Assembly (NCBI GenBank): GCA_035258565.1
Contig: DATFXF010000059.1
Coordinates: 1 to 17,664, forward strand
Direction: 5' to 3'
DNA length: 17,664 nucleotides
Source of the DNA: DATFXF01 sp035258565
GTDB lineage: Bacteria; Acidobacteriota; Terriglobia; Acidiferrales; UBA7541
Shown: positions 5,564 to 14,080 of the stretch, in pieces
Position numbering within the stretch: position 1 is the first letter of the stretch
How the letters are laid out: each line of letters opens with the position of its first letter
Notes under the pieces: model-generated
Seen by the model: the letters and a program-made list of their open reading frames with translations, nothing else
Database searches by the model: none
What the model was told of the DNA's origin: nothing
Translations under genes and position numbers: made by a program

Positions 5564-8284
5564 CTAACCAGCCGAGGAGGCGCCAAGGTCGCTCTCCAGT
5601 TGCGCCAGGCGCTCGACTAGCTTTTTGTATTCCACTTGGCGCTCGCGCAACGTGAGCTCGAGCGAGCGTACGATCTCTTCCGGCGCCCGGCTGCGGAAGG
5701 CTTCGTCCGCCAGGCGGTTCTGTTTCGATTCGAGGTCGCGGGCCAGTTTTTCCATCTCCTTGCGCAAGCGGACGACCTCGGCGCGAACGTCAATGGCCTT
5801 TCCGTAAGGGATGCGCAGGTCAAACTGTGCCGTCGAGCGGATCGCGCCGCCCTTCGGGCTGAGGTGCCCGCTGCCGATCTGAAGCTCGGAGAGCATGGCC
5901 AGTCGCAGGATGGGCTCGCGATGTGCTTCGACCAGCGCGCGTACGGACGAATCGGTCGACGAGATCTCGGCTGCCACTTTTTTCTTGGGATCGAGCTTGA
6001 GGTCAGCGCGGATCTCTCGAGCGTCGCCGATGATCTTCTGAATGAGGGCCATTTGCTTTTCCGCCTGTTCGTACTGCCAGACCTCCCGCGGCTCCGGGAA
6101 GCGATCGAAGGCGATGGACCTGATGCCCGGGCGGCGCGGCAACCGATGCCAGAGCTCCTCAGTGAGAAAGGGCATAAAGGGATGCAGGAGGCGCAGGGCC
6201 GTGTGGAAGACAGCGAAGAGGTTTCGCCAAGCGGTTCGTGCCACATCACGATCGGGCGAATCGAGTCGCGGCTTCACCCATTCGATGTACCAGTCGCAGA
6301 ACTCGCCCCAGAAGAAGTGATAAACGACATGCGCGGCTTCGTGGAAGCGGAACTGCTCGAGCGCCGCGTTGACCTCTGCGCTGACGCGCGAGGCGCGAGA
6401 AAAGATCCAGCGGTCCACGAGCTCGAGAGTGCCGGCGTGGCGGTGGGGCGCCGCGGAGCGGACTTCCGGCGCGGCCAGCTCCTCAGCCGTCACGCCAACC
6501 GCTTCGATCTTGTGTAGGTTCACGAAAAGGAAGCGCGCAGCGTTCCAGATCTTGTTGGCGAAGGCGCGGGAGCTCCGGATGCGGTCATCGGTGAGAATGA
6601 TGTCCGTCCCGGGCGCCGCCACGACTGCCAGCGTGAACCGCATCGCGTCGGTGCCATACTGCTGGTTGAGCGCCATGGGATCGATGCCCGTGCCCTTCGA
6701 CTTGGACATCTTCTGCCCCTCGGGCGTCTTGACCAGCGAGTGCAGGTACACCTGTCGGAAGGGTACCTGGCCGGTAAACTTAAGCCCCATCATGATCATT
6801 CGCGCCACCCAAAAAAACAGGATGTCATAACCGGTAATGAGCACGCTGGTTGGGTAATAAACGCGGAGATCCTCGGTGTCGTCGGGCCAGCCCATCGTCG
6901 AGAAGGGCCACAGCGCGGAGCTGAACCAGGTGTCGAGCACGTCGGGGTCCTGTTCCAGCTTCGCGGAGCTGCAGTGCGCGCAGTTCTTGGGCTCTTCGCG
7001 CGCCACGGTGATCTCGCCGCAATCGTCGCAGTGCCAAGCGGGGATGCGGTGGCCCCACCAGAGCTGCCGAGAGATGCACCAGTCGCGGATGTTGCGCATC
7101 CACTCGAAATAAACGGCGCGCCAATTCTCCGGAACGATTTCGATTTCGCCGCGCTCGACCGCGGCGAGCGCAGGCTCGGCCAGGGGTTTCATGCGCACGA
7201 ACCACTGCGTCGAGGCGCGCGGCTCGATCACCGTCTTCGAGCGGTCGCAAATGCCGATCGCATAGGTGTGGTTCACCACGCGCTCGAGCAGGCCCTCGGC
7301 CTGAAGGTCTTCGACGATTTTCTTCCGTGCCTCGAAGCGGTCGAGGCCCGCGTACTTGCCGGCGGCCGCGCTCATGTGGCCGTCGTCGGTGAGCACGTCG
7401 ATTTCGGGCAGATTGTGGCGCCGCCCGGCTTCGAAGTCGTTTGGATCGTGCGCCGGCGTAACCTTCACGACTCCGGTGCCGAACTCGCGGTCCACATAAC
7501 GATCGGCGATGATCGGGATTTCGCGATTCATCAACGGCAGACGAACCTTCTTGCCGACCTGGTGCGCGTACCGCTCGTCCTCAGGATGCACCGCCACAGC
7601 GGTATCGCCGAGCATGGTCTCCGGCCGCGTGGTCGCCACCACCACGTGCTCGTTCGAGCCCACTACGGGGTAGCGGATGTACCAGAGATTTCCGACGCAC
7701 TCCTCGTGCACGGTCTCGAGGTCGCTGATGACCGTCTGGCAAACCGGGCACCAGTTCACCAGGTAGTGTGCGCGATAGATCAAGCCTTCTTCGTAGAGAC
7801 GGACAAAGACCTCGCGGACAGCACGAGAGAGTTCGGGGGAGAGCGTAAAGCGCTCGCGCGACCAGTCGCAGCTTTCGCCGAGTTGGACCATCTGGGAGGT
7901 GATGGTGCCGCCGGAGCGTTCCTTCCATTCCCAGACTTTCTTTTCGAAGCCCTCGCGGCCGAGCATGCGGTAGTCGATGCCCTGCTCAGCAAGTTGGCGG
8001 ACGACCACGCGTTGGGTGGAGATGCTGGCGTGGTCTGTGCCGGGCAGGTAGAGCGTGTTGTATCCCTGCATGCGCCGCCAGCGCGTGAGGATGTCGATCT
8101 CGGTATGGTCGAGCATATGACCAATGTGCAGCGAACCAGTCACGTTGGGCGGCGGAATAACGATGGAGAAGACCGGCCCGGGCGCCTTCGGGTCGGCGCG
8201 GAACAGTTGCTGCTTCACCCATTCGCGAGCCCAACGTTGCTCGATCTGTCGCGGCTCGTACGCCTTGGGAATCTCCTTGCGCAT
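5564..8284 (-). CDS. valS: Valyl-tRNA synthetase
   Basis: ValS charges tRNA-Val with valine. From the ATG at 8284 the product is 906 residues, normal for the family. The class I signature HIGH is at 53-56 and KMSKS at 525-529. The editing (CP1) domain contains ATTRPETMLGDTAVAVHP and VKVTPAHDPNDFEAG. Cys pairs (WCPVC near 180; CDDC and CAHC near 420-440) may bind zinc. The anticodon-binding domain follows, and the last 70 residues are the Leu/Glu/Arg-rich coiled-coil tRNA arm. A TTG at 8296 would add four residues, but the only good Shine-Dalgarno (AGGAG, 8298-8302) is one base from it and 13 bases from the ATG, so neither start is ideal. A promoter candidate sits just upstream. Confidence 0.96.
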   Translation of the reverse strand: MRKEIPKAYEPRQIEQRWAREWVKQQLFRADPKAPGPVFSIVIPPPNVTGSLHIGHMLDHTEIDILTRWRRMQGYNTLYLPGTDHASISTQRVVVRQLAEQGIDYRMLGREGFEKKVWEWKERSGGTITSQMVQLGESCDWSRERFTLSPELSRAVREVFVRLYEEGLIYRAHYLVNWCPVCQTVISDLETVHEECVGNLWYIRYPVVGSNEHVVVATTRPETMLGDTAVAVHPEDERYAHQVGKKVRLPLMNREIPIIADRYVDREFGTGVVKVTPAHDPNDFEAGRRHNLPEIDVLTDDGHMSAAAGKYAGLDRFEARKKIVEDLQAEGLLERVVNHTYAIGICDRSKTVIEPRASTQWFVRMKPLAEPALAAVERGEIEIVPENWRAVYFEWMRNIRDWCISRQLWWGHRIPAWHCDDCGEITVAREEPKNCAHCSSAKLEQDPDVLDTWFSSALWPFSTMGWPDDTEDLRVYYPTSVLITGYDILFFWVARMIMMGLKFTGQVPFRQVYLHSLVKTPEGQKMSKSKGTGIDPMALNQQYGTDAMRFTLAVVAAPGTDIILTDDRIRSSRAFANKIWNAARFLFVNLHKIEAVGVTAEELAAPEVRSAAPHRHAGTLELVDRWIFSRASRVSAEVNAALEQFRFHEAAHVVYHFFWGEFCDWYIEWVKPRLDSPDRDVARTAWRNLFAVFHTALRLLHPFMPFLTEELWHRLPRRPGIRSIAFDRFPEPREVWQYEQAEKQMALIQKIIGDAREIRADLKLDPKKKVAAEISSTDSSVRALVEAHREPILRLAMLSELQIGSGHLSPKGGAIRSTAQFDLRIPYGKAIDVRAEVVRLRKEMEKLARDLESKQNRLADEAFRSRAPEEIVRSLELTLRERQVEYKKLVERLAQLESDLGASSAG

Positions 8285-8312
8285 CTTGACCGGCAAGCTC
8301 CTGTGGCCGATT

Positions 8313-8342
8313 ACTATACGGGCCGACCTCTCGGGGCGTCAA
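8313..8342 (-). promoter_or_regulatory. Promoter candidate for valS
   Basis: On the minus strand a TTGACG -35 (8337-8342) and a TATAGT -10 (8313-8318) are separated by 18 bp, in the 120-bp gap between the receiver-protein stop and valS. Start of transcription would be near 8306, giving a leader of about 22 nt that contains the AGGAG at 8298-8302. I see no T-box, leader peptide or hairpin in the remainder of the gap. This suggests that the valS-nadC-birA-coaX block can be transcribed independently of the genes upstream. Confidence 0.5.
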
Positions 8343-8404
8343 ATGGGGCTTGCCGGGGGAGCAGAGGAGTGGGAAGCAGGCGAGGGCGCGAAACCGTGGC
8401 GATG

Positions 8405-9736
8405 CTAGCGCTTTTCGAGCTCTCGGCGCACCAGAGCCTCGGCCACTGGCCTTAGAATCTCACGGGTGACGATGTCCATAATCTCGGGCTGCATCCGTTC
8501 GACAACCCTGGCCACGATTCGATCCACCAGCTCCGCGCTGCGCTCGGGCGGAACTTCGAAGGGCTCGAGGGCCTGAGGAGTGGCGAGTTTAGAAACTCCC
8601 GAGCTAGTCGGCTGACCTTGAGCGACGGGCGCGGGCGGTGCGGGTTCGTTCGGAAACACTGTCGGCGCAACCGGGTTCGTCGACGCCACAGCGGGCCCTT
8701 CAAAGAGCGGCCTGGGCAGAAGCTCTGGCCAGCTACTTGCAGCTGTTTCCTCGGCCCGGGCAACCGGCGAAGGCTCGGCCGCGGCGGGCATGAGGGGTTC
8801 TTGTGCAGGCTTCTCGGTGGCCGGAGCGGGAGGTTCAGCTGGGCCGCTGTGCGCTGCCTCCACACACTCGGAAACGGCACTGGCGACTTCGGAAGGAGAT
8901 GGCCGCTCCGTAGGAAGCACCGGGGCCTGCGGGGAGAAGTTCTCCCTGGGTTCTGCTGCGACAGGTGTGTCGGGGACCGCGTCGACGGATTCTTTCTCTG
9001 CGGACAAGGGTCCTGAAGGTTCTGGCCTGATCCACGCTGGGGCTTCAGGCGGGGCTGGAACTTCCTCGGCGGCCGATGGCCTGTGCCAGAAGCGCATTTC
9101 CCCAAACCCTGTTGCGGGCAGGCTCGGTTCCCCTTCCCCGCGCTCCGGCCCCACTGGATCGGGGTCCGTTTCGACGGCGGGGGCGCGAAGAAGTTCCCTG
9201 AACGCCAGCGGCGATTCGTTGTCCGTGAAACGGAGAGGGCGTGGAGTGGGTAGGAATTCCTCCGCCTCGGGCAACGATGCGCGCTCGGAGGTCGCTGGCA
9301 TCTCGACTGAATCTGAAGCCCCTGTGGCGCTCGCCGGTGCCCCGACCGGCACTGCGTGGTCGCTGGCAGTCCTGGCCAGCACTGATTTGACGATCGTGAT
9401 CAGCGGATCCGGCGGAATAAACGGCTTCTGGAGCACGCCGTCAGCGCCAACGCGCTGCGCCTCGCGCTCATCGAAGGGGTCAAACTTGCCCACCAGCAGG
9501 ATGACGGGGATGTGCGCGTACCGCGCATCGCTCTTCACGAACTCGCAAACCTCGTAGCCGTTACGCACGGGCATGAAGATGTCCGCCAAGACGAGGTCGG
9601 GATCGACATCGGGGAGTTTGCGCACTGCGGCCTCGCCATTCCCCACGGCGAAGACAGCAATACCCTCGTCTTTGAGCGCCAGCGTCACCATTTTTTGGAT
9701 ATTGCTGTTGTCGTCCGCCACCAGAATTGTGGCCAC
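8405..9736 (-). CDS. Receiver-domain protein with long disordered tail and conserved-looking C-terminal helix
   Basis: The 443-residue product starts with a CheY-like receiver domain (residues 1-120). The acidic pair Asp8-Asp9, phosphoacceptor Asp52 (VLADIFMP) and Lys104 (LQKPF) are all present. The usual Thr/Ser after beta-4 is Val82 (in IPVILLVGKFDPFDE), and the aromatic before the Lys is Val101, so the switch residues are atypical. Residues 120-390 are a Pro/Ala/Glu/Ser-rich, probably disordered region with no output domain. The last 45 residues form an amphipathic helical end (VDRIVARVVERMQPEIMDIV, then LRPVAEALVRRELEKR), faintly like the C-terminal oligomerisation helices of PopZ-type scaffolds; this is resemblance only. 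No histidine kinase is adjacent. The GTG start at 9736 is well supported by GGAGGG (9743-9748) six bases upstream. Confidence 0.85.
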   Translation of the reverse strand: MATILVADDNSNIQKMVTLALKDEGIAVFAVGNGEAAVRKLPDVDPDLVLADIFMPVRNGYEVCEFVKSDARYAHIPVILLVGKFDPFDEREAQRVGADGVLQKPFIPPDPLITIVKSVLARTASDHAVPVGAPASATGASDSVEMPATSERASLPEAEEFLPTPRPLRFTDNESPLAFRELLRAPAVETDPDPVGPERGEGEPSLPATGFGEMRFWHRPSAAEEVPAPPEAPAWIRPEPSGPLSAEKESVDAVPDTPVAAEPRENFSPQAPVLPTERPSPSEVASAVSECVEAAHSGPAEPPAPATEKPAQEPLMPAAAEPSPVARAEETAASSWPELLPRPLFEGPAVASTNPVAPTVFPNEPAPPAPVAQGQPTSSGVSKLATPQALEPFEVPPERSAELVDRIVARVVERMQPEIMDIVTREILRPVAEALVRRELEKR

Positions 9737-9794
9737 GAACTACCCTCCGCTCCCCGCAGGACCTTCTGTTCGACCTAGCCCGAGCGTTCAGCTA

Positions 9795-9823
9795 TTGGTA
9801 GCACCTCGCTTGGGGGCAGTCAA
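9795..9823 (-). promoter_or_regulatory. Weak promoter candidate for the receiver-domain gene
   Basis: On the minus strand TTGACT (9818-9823) and TACCAA (9795-9800) are 17 bp apart, with a TGC just before the -10 (extended -10 type). A second, perfect TTGACA -35 lies at 9843-9848 but has no acceptable -10 at 16-18 bp. The 155-bp gap between the BamD-like stop and this gene holds nothing else I recognise, and I see no intrinsic terminator after the BamD-like gene. Confidence 0.3.
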
Positions 9824-9891
9824 CACGTTGCCCAATCGGCTGTGTCAAACTAAGACTATCTGCCTTCGAGGACAGGTGGGGGAATCGAGGG

Positions 9892-11190
9892 TTACCAGGG
9901 GACGATTTTCCGCAAGCCCTTTTTCTTCTTGCTGGACGACTCTTTACCTTTCTTGTCGTCCTCCTTCTTATTCTGAGTGGCGTCTTTCTTGTCTTGCTCG
10001 GGGGCCTTGGCCGCGTCGGAGCTGGCGGGAAGGACATTCGATGCCGTTGATGACGCGTCCGCTTGGGGTGCAGTTTCGGAGTTTGCTCGGACAGGAGGTG
10101 TGCTGGCTGTGCTCGTCGGCGAACCCGGGGAAACCGTCTCCACGACGACGGTCGAACCACCAGAGCCCCTGCTTCCTCCCCCGCCCAGGTTCATCTTGTC
10201 GCCGGTAGATTTGAGCGTCTCGGTGGCGGCGTAAGTCTCGCTTGCCGGAGTGAGAGTCGGATTTCCGGTACGGGCAGCCATCGAAACGTCCGGCCCGCTT
10301 CGTAACATGCCTGTGGCGTGCCGAAACAAGCCTGGCCGCTGGCGTTCCATCTCCCGTTCGCGTTGCATGCGCGCCAGCGACTCCGGGTTAGGCGGTGGAA
10401 CGGGCACGCCGAGCTTGGTGAGCTTCGCCTTGGCATCGTCTACCAGCGGAGAAAGTGGATAGTCGCGTGCGATGCGGGCATAGAACTGGGCCGCCTGGTC
10501 GCCCCTTTCTGCACGTTCGAAGACGTTCCCCAGCATCCAATTGGCCTTGTCGGCCTGGCTGTAGAGGGGGTAGCGGCTCGTCAGTTCCATGAGCCGCGCC
10601 CCCGCGGCACGCATGGACCCTTTGACATAATAGAAATGCGCGATGCGAAAGTCGCCCTCGGCCAGCACCTCCTGCACTTCCCGCAGGCGTTGCTCGACTT
10701 GCGGCGCAAGGGGGCTCTGCGGATACTTCTGCAAGAACACCTGGAATTCTTCTTCCGCCAGCCGGCCCTCGCTGCGGTCCCGGTCGGGCTTCTCCAGCCG
10801 GCGGAAGTGGGCCATGCCCACCTGCATCTGGGCGTAAGCGGCTTCGTCCAGGAAGGGGAAGAAGGTCCCGAAGTCTTTGTACTCGGCGACCGCCTGGGTC
10901 AGGCCGGATGTTCCGCCCTCTTTGAAGTAGGAATCGGCAATGGCCAGCTTAGCCTTGGCGAGATACTCGCTGTCCGGATAAGTGTTCATCAGCGTCTGCA
11001 GCGTCAGCCTCGCGACCTCGTAGTGGCCCTTGCGCAGGTCCTCCTTCGCCCGCTCGTAGAGAACCTTGTCGGGCTCGGCAGTGGTGCCGACATCCGGCTT
11101 GCTGTTTTTCTTCCGGCCCAGGCAGCCCGCCAGCGCGAGGCTAACCACCAGGGGGAGGACCATGAATTTTTCGCTTCGCGTCACGAACAC
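9892..11190 (-). CDS. BamD-like outer-membrane assembly lipoprotein with Lys/Ser-rich tail
   Basis: The product has a lipoprotein signal: basic n-region (TRSEK), hydrophobic core MVLPLVVSLAL and lipobox LAGC with the lipidated Cys at about residue 23. Residues 40-270 contain TPR-like helical repeats of the BamD/YfiO type (YERAKEDLRKGHYEVARLTL, then TYPDSEYLAKAKLAIADSYF, FLQKYPQSPLAPQVEQRL, RDYPLSPLVDDAKAKL). BamD is the essential lipoprotein partner of the BamA outer-membrane protein insertase. The last 130 residues are low-complexity Gly/Ser/Thr and finally Lys-rich, which is unusual for BamD. The start is uncertain: GTG 11190 has AAAAGG 10 bases upstream, TTG 11199 overlaps the rpe stop, and ATG 11163 would remove the basic n-region. 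The 9-bp rpe spacing implies cotranscription. Confidence 0.82.
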   Translation of the reverse strand: MFVTRSEKFMVLPLVVSLALAGCLGRKKNSKPDVGTTAEPDKVLYERAKEDLRKGHYEVARLTLQTLMNTYPDSEYLAKAKLAIADSYFKEGGTSGLTQAVAEYKDFGTFFPFLDEAAYAQMQVGMAHFRRLEKPDRDRSEGRLAEEEFQVFLQKYPQSPLAPQVEQRLREVQEVLAEGDFRIAHFYYVKGSMRAAGARLMELTSRYPLYSQADKANWMLGNVFERAERGDQAAQFYARIARDYPLSPLVDDAKAKLTKLGVPVPPPNPESLARMQREREMERQRPGLFRHATGMLRSGPDVSMAARTGNPTLTPASETYAATETLKSTGDKMNLGGGGSRGSGGSTVVVETVSPGSPTSTASTPPVRANSETAPQADASSTASNVLPASSDAAKAPEQDKKDATQNKKEDDKKGKESSSKKKKGLRKIVPW

Positions 11191-11195
11191 CGCTC

Positions 11196-11882
11196 TCAAA
11201 CCTTTTGAGTCAGGGCCTCGCTCGCCAGGTGCCGCATCTGTCGGACCGCTTGGGCGGGATCGGGCGTATGGAAGATGGAGGTGCCTGCCACCAAGATTTC
11301 AGCACCAGCGCGAACCAGCTGCACGACATTTTCGGGACCCACGCCGCCATCCACTTCGATGCGGAAGGAGTGATTATACCTTGCACGTGCTTCTTTCAGC
11401 TGACGAATCTTTTCGAGGGCGCCGGGGAGGAAGCTCTGTCCGCCGAAGCCTGGATTCACCGACATGACCAGGACATAGTTCACTTTGTCGAGCACCTCGG
11501 CCAGCATCGCCACCGGCGTGGCCGGGTTGATTACCACGCCAGCCTCGCGGCCCAGCTCACGAATCGAGGCGAGCACGCGGTCCAGGTGCGGAGTGGCTTC
11601 CTGGTGCACAGAGATCATTTCCGCACCCGCTTCGGCAAACGCCTCGATGTATCGGTCGGGATGCTCAATCATCAGATGCGCGTCGAGCGTTAGCTGGGTT
11701 GCCTTGTGCAGCGACGCCACCACCGGCACACCGATCGAAAGGTTGGGCACGAAGTGACCGTCCATCACGTCCACGTGGAGCATGGTCGCGCCACCCTGTT
11801 CGACTGCGCGGATTTCGTCCCCAAGAAAGGCAAAGTTTGCGGCCAGGATGGAGGGAGCTATTTCGACGATTGATTCCGGCAT
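11196..11882 (-). CDS. rpe: Ribulose-phosphate 3-epimerase
   Basis: Rpe interconverts ribulose 5-phosphate and xylulose 5-phosphate in the pentose phosphate pathway. The 228-residue product is full length. It shows APSILAANF (9-17, substrate Ser11), LHVDVMDGHFVPN (35-47, with metal ligand His36 and catalytic Asp38), DAHLMI (67-72, His69), the MSVNPGFGGQSF phosphate loop (140-151) and RIEVDGGV (174-181, second catalytic Asp178), then VAGTSIF. All active-site residues are present. It follows the PASTA gene by 70 bp. The ATG at 11882 has only a weak GGGG-type ribosome-binding site. Its position after rsmB and a PASTA gene echoes the rsmB-prkC-rsgA-rpe order of Firmicutes. Confidence 0.96.
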   Translation of the reverse strand: MPESIVEIAPSILAANFAFLGDEIRAVEQGGATMLHVDVMDGHFVPNLSIGVPVVASLHKATQLTLDAHLMIEHPDRYIEAFAEAGAEMISVHQEATPHLDRVLASIRELGREAGVVINPATPVAMLAEVLDKVNYVLVMSVNPGFGGQSFLPGALEKIRQLKEARARYNHSFRIEVDGGVGPENVVQLVRAGAEILVAGTSIFHTPDPAQAVRQMRHLASEALTQKV

Positions 11883-11952
11883 AATTCTGGCCCCGATTCT
11901 AGCACATTCGCGCCGGCCGGTTCTCGCCCAATCCGCCGCCCCTTCCGCCCGC

Positions 11953-12672
11953 TTATTCCGCGACTTGCAGCTCCACGTTGACGGTCGGCGCGACCCGGGC
12001 GCCGGCCGGTGGCGTCTGCACGAACACGGTGTTGTGAGGCCACTCCGGTGCCGCGCTGACGGCGATCCTGGGGTGCAGTCCGGCAGCTGCGAGACGCCGC
12101 TCTGCCTCCGGGCGGTCGAGGCCCACCAGATAGGGCATCACGTAGGCTGGTGCGCGCGCTCCCTGCGACACCAGCAGATTCACGTGCGGGCTCGCCGCGC
12201 CGCTGCCCGGGTGCGGGTCCTGCTGGACAACGGTTTCCGTGGCCGCGTCAGGCAAGTAGAGACTCGAGATTTCGCCGACTTGGAGGCCGTCGCGGAGCAA
12301 TTCGATGCGCGCGGCCCGCAGGCTCTTGCCTTCGACCGCGGGAATGGTCACCGCGCGCGGGCCCAGGCTCAGGACGACATGCGCCGTCTGGCCGACCTTG
12401 AGGCGCAGCCCGCCGGGGGGGCTCTGCCGGACGACTTGGCTCGCGGGCAAATCACTGTACATGCGGTCAGCCACCTTCATTTGCAGGCGCAAAGCCGCAA
12501 GCATGCTCTGCGCCTCTGTGACGCTCTTACCGACCAGATTGGGCATGGTGACCTCGCGACCGTGGATGGCAAATCTGATGGCGGTAATGGCGCTCAAGAA
12601 CGATGCTGCCGCCAGGATGAACACCAGCAGCGCGATCCGCATCAGCCCTTGGAGTCGCTCTTGGAGAGTCAT
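11953..12672 (-). CDS. Membrane-anchored protein with three PASTA repeats, no kinase domain
   Basis: The 239-residue product has a short cytoplasmic N-terminus (MTLQERLQGL), one membrane span at about 11-34, and then three PASTA repeats outside the membrane: about 40-105 (MPNLVGKSVTEAQSML), 107-172 (IPAVEGKSLRAARIEL) and 177-239 (MPYLVGLDRPEAERRL). Each repeat ends with the PPG/HPGSG/PPAG turn and a V-x-L strand. PASTA domains bind peptidoglycan fragments or beta-lactams in PrkC/PknB kinases and some penicillin-binding proteins; here no catalytic domain is attached. It starts 16 bp after the rsmB stop and ends 70 bp before rpe. The ATG at 12672 was chosen over one at 12711, which overlaps rsmB and adds an Arg-rich stretch. 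Neither has a good Shine-Dalgarno. Confidence 0.87.
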   Translation of the reverse strand: MTLQERLQGLMRIALLVFILAAASFLSAITAIRFAIHGREVTMPNLVGKSVTEAQSMLAALRLQMKVADRMYSDLPASQVVRQSPPGGLRLKVGQTAHVVLSLGPRAVTIPAVEGKSLRAARIELLRDGLQVGEISSLYLPDAATETVVQQDPHPGSGAASPHVNLLVSQGARAPAYVMPYLVGLDRPEAERRLAAAGLHPRIAVSAAPEWPHNTVFVQTPPAGARVAPTVNVELQVAE

Positions 12673-12688
12673 GGGCGCCCGCACGAGC

Positions 12689-14080
12689 CTAACATGCGCC
12701 CGGCGACCCATTCAATTTCAATGTCCGTTCAAGCACCGCGGCGAAGAAGCCATCCGTCCCCTGCTCGGGCGGAAACGTTCGAAGGAATCCGTCTTGGCCG
12801 GTCAGCGTCTCCGGGCGGATGCCTTCGTTTAGGTGCCCGCAAAGAGCGCTAGCAGGGGAAAGGCAGCGGATGTCGCGCCGCGCGCCAAGGGCGGCCGCGA
12901 CGACATGTTCGTTCTCCTCGGGCTCGAGCGAGCAGGTGGAATAGACCAGCCGCCCTCCCGGCGCGAGGCAGTCGAGCGCGTGCGAAAGAAACTTCACCTG
13001 CCGCGCATGGAAGTCGGCCAGGTCTTCCTTCCGTAGCCGCCAGCGGGTTTCGGGGTTCGAGGCCAGCGTTCCTGTGCCGGAGCATGGGGCGTCCACGAGG
13101 ATGCGCACGAACCCTTTGGAGAAGGGAAGCGGGCGCGCAGCATCGAGGGCTAACCGGTGGACATTGGTTGCACTCACGCGCGTCATTTGCAATCCCATCG
13201 CCCGCAGGCGGTGGAGGTGCTTGTCGGCCGCGATCACGACGCCGCTCGGCCCGGCCGCCCGCGCGAGGACCGCCGTCTTTCCGCCCGGAGCCGCGCAGAG
13301 ATCCAGCACTCTCGAGCCGGACGGAACGTCCACGAGCAGTGCGGCCAGGTGCGACGCCTCGCTCTGAAAAGAGATCTGGCCGCGACGAAAGGGCTCGGTC
13401 TTGGCTGCATCGCCGCCCGAGACCCCGATTGCCGACCGGAGCAGCTTTCCCGGTTCGACGCGCAACCCAGCCTTCTTGAGCGCCTCAACAACAGGCGCAA
13501 GTTCTTCCTGATTCTGAATCATGCACGTGACGCGGCGCGGGCGATTGTGTGCCTCGAGCAGCGCAAGGGTCCGCTCCTCGCCAAAAAATCTGAGCCAACG
13601 CTCAACCATCCACGTCGGATGCGAGTAGAGAATCCCGAGGTACTCTGCGCGTGGAAGAGCGAGAGGCAAAAATTGCTCAGCGGGTTGGCGCGCAGCCTCG
13701 GCTGCCCGGCGAAGTACGGCGTTCACCAACCGTGCGGCCGACCTCTTGTTTGCCCACTTGACGAGCTCGACCGATTCGTTCACCGCTGCCCGCGCCGGCA
13801 CGCGCGACAAGTAGCGCAGCTGGTACAGTCCCAAGCGCAACGCGACCCGCACTTCCAAATCGAGTTTTTCGACCGGTTGGGCCAGGTGCCGTTCCAGCAG
13901 GAAATCGAGCAGGCGCCGCCAGCGCAGCACGCCCAGGGTCAGCTCGGTGACCAGGGCAGCGTCCTCCGGTTTCACCGGGCCGCGGAGCCGAGCATGGAGC
14001 AAGTCGGCTGCGTAGGCGTCTTGTGCCTCTACGCGCCGCAGAATCTCAAACGCAATTTGTCTCGCCTGCGTCAAGCGCAT
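12689..14080 (-). CDS. rsmB: 16S rRNA (cytosine-C5)-methyltransferase RsmB/Sun
   Basis: RsmB makes m5C967 (E. coli numbering) in 16S rRNA using SAM. From the ATG at 14080 the product is 463 residues, close to the family norm. Residues 1-135 form the NusB-like RNA-binding domain (ARQIAFEILRRVE, AVNESVELVKWANKRSAARL, VNAVLRR). The catalytic domain has the SAM loop LDLCAAPGGKTA (259-270), DAPCSGTGTL with Cys333, and YSTCSLEPEENE with the nucleophile Cys383. A frame extension to a GTG at 14137 has an AAAGGG nearby but adds 19 residues not typical of the family. It is separated from fmt by about 270 bp, the widest gap in the series, yet keeps the common def-fmt-rsmB order. Confidence 0.93.
   Translation of the reverse strand: MRLTQARQIAFEILRRVEAQDAYAADLLHARLRGPVKPEDAALVTELTLGVLRWRRLLDFLLERHLAQPVEKLDLEVRVALRLGLYQLRYLSRVPARAAVNESVELVKWANKRSAARLVNAVLRRAAEAARQPAEQFLPLALPRAEYLGILYSHPTWMVERWLRFFGEERTLALLEAHNRPRRVTCMIQNQEELAPVVEALKKAGLRVEPGKLLRSAIGVSGGDAAKTEPFRRGQISFQSEASHLAALLVDVPSGSRVLDLCAAPGGKTAVLARAAGPSGVVIAADKHLHRLRAMGLQMTRVSATNVHRLALDAARPLPFSKGFVRILVDAPCSGTGTLASNPETRWRLRKEDLADFHARQVKFLSHALDCLAPGGRLVYSTCSLEPEENEHVVAAALGARRDIRCLSPASALCGHLNEGIRPETLTGQDGFLRTFPPEQGTDGFFAAVLERTLKLNGSPGAC

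Noticed and set aside
6740..8455. 571-codon plus-strand open frame
   Set aside because: It is fully antisense to valS, whose frame shows all family motifs. The product has an Arg/His/Ala/Val-rich composition typical of a mirror frame in GC-rich DNA.
11782..12852. 356-codon plus-strand open frame
   Set aside because: Antisense to the PASTA gene and the ends of rpe and rsmB; low-information, Arg/His/Gln-rich product.
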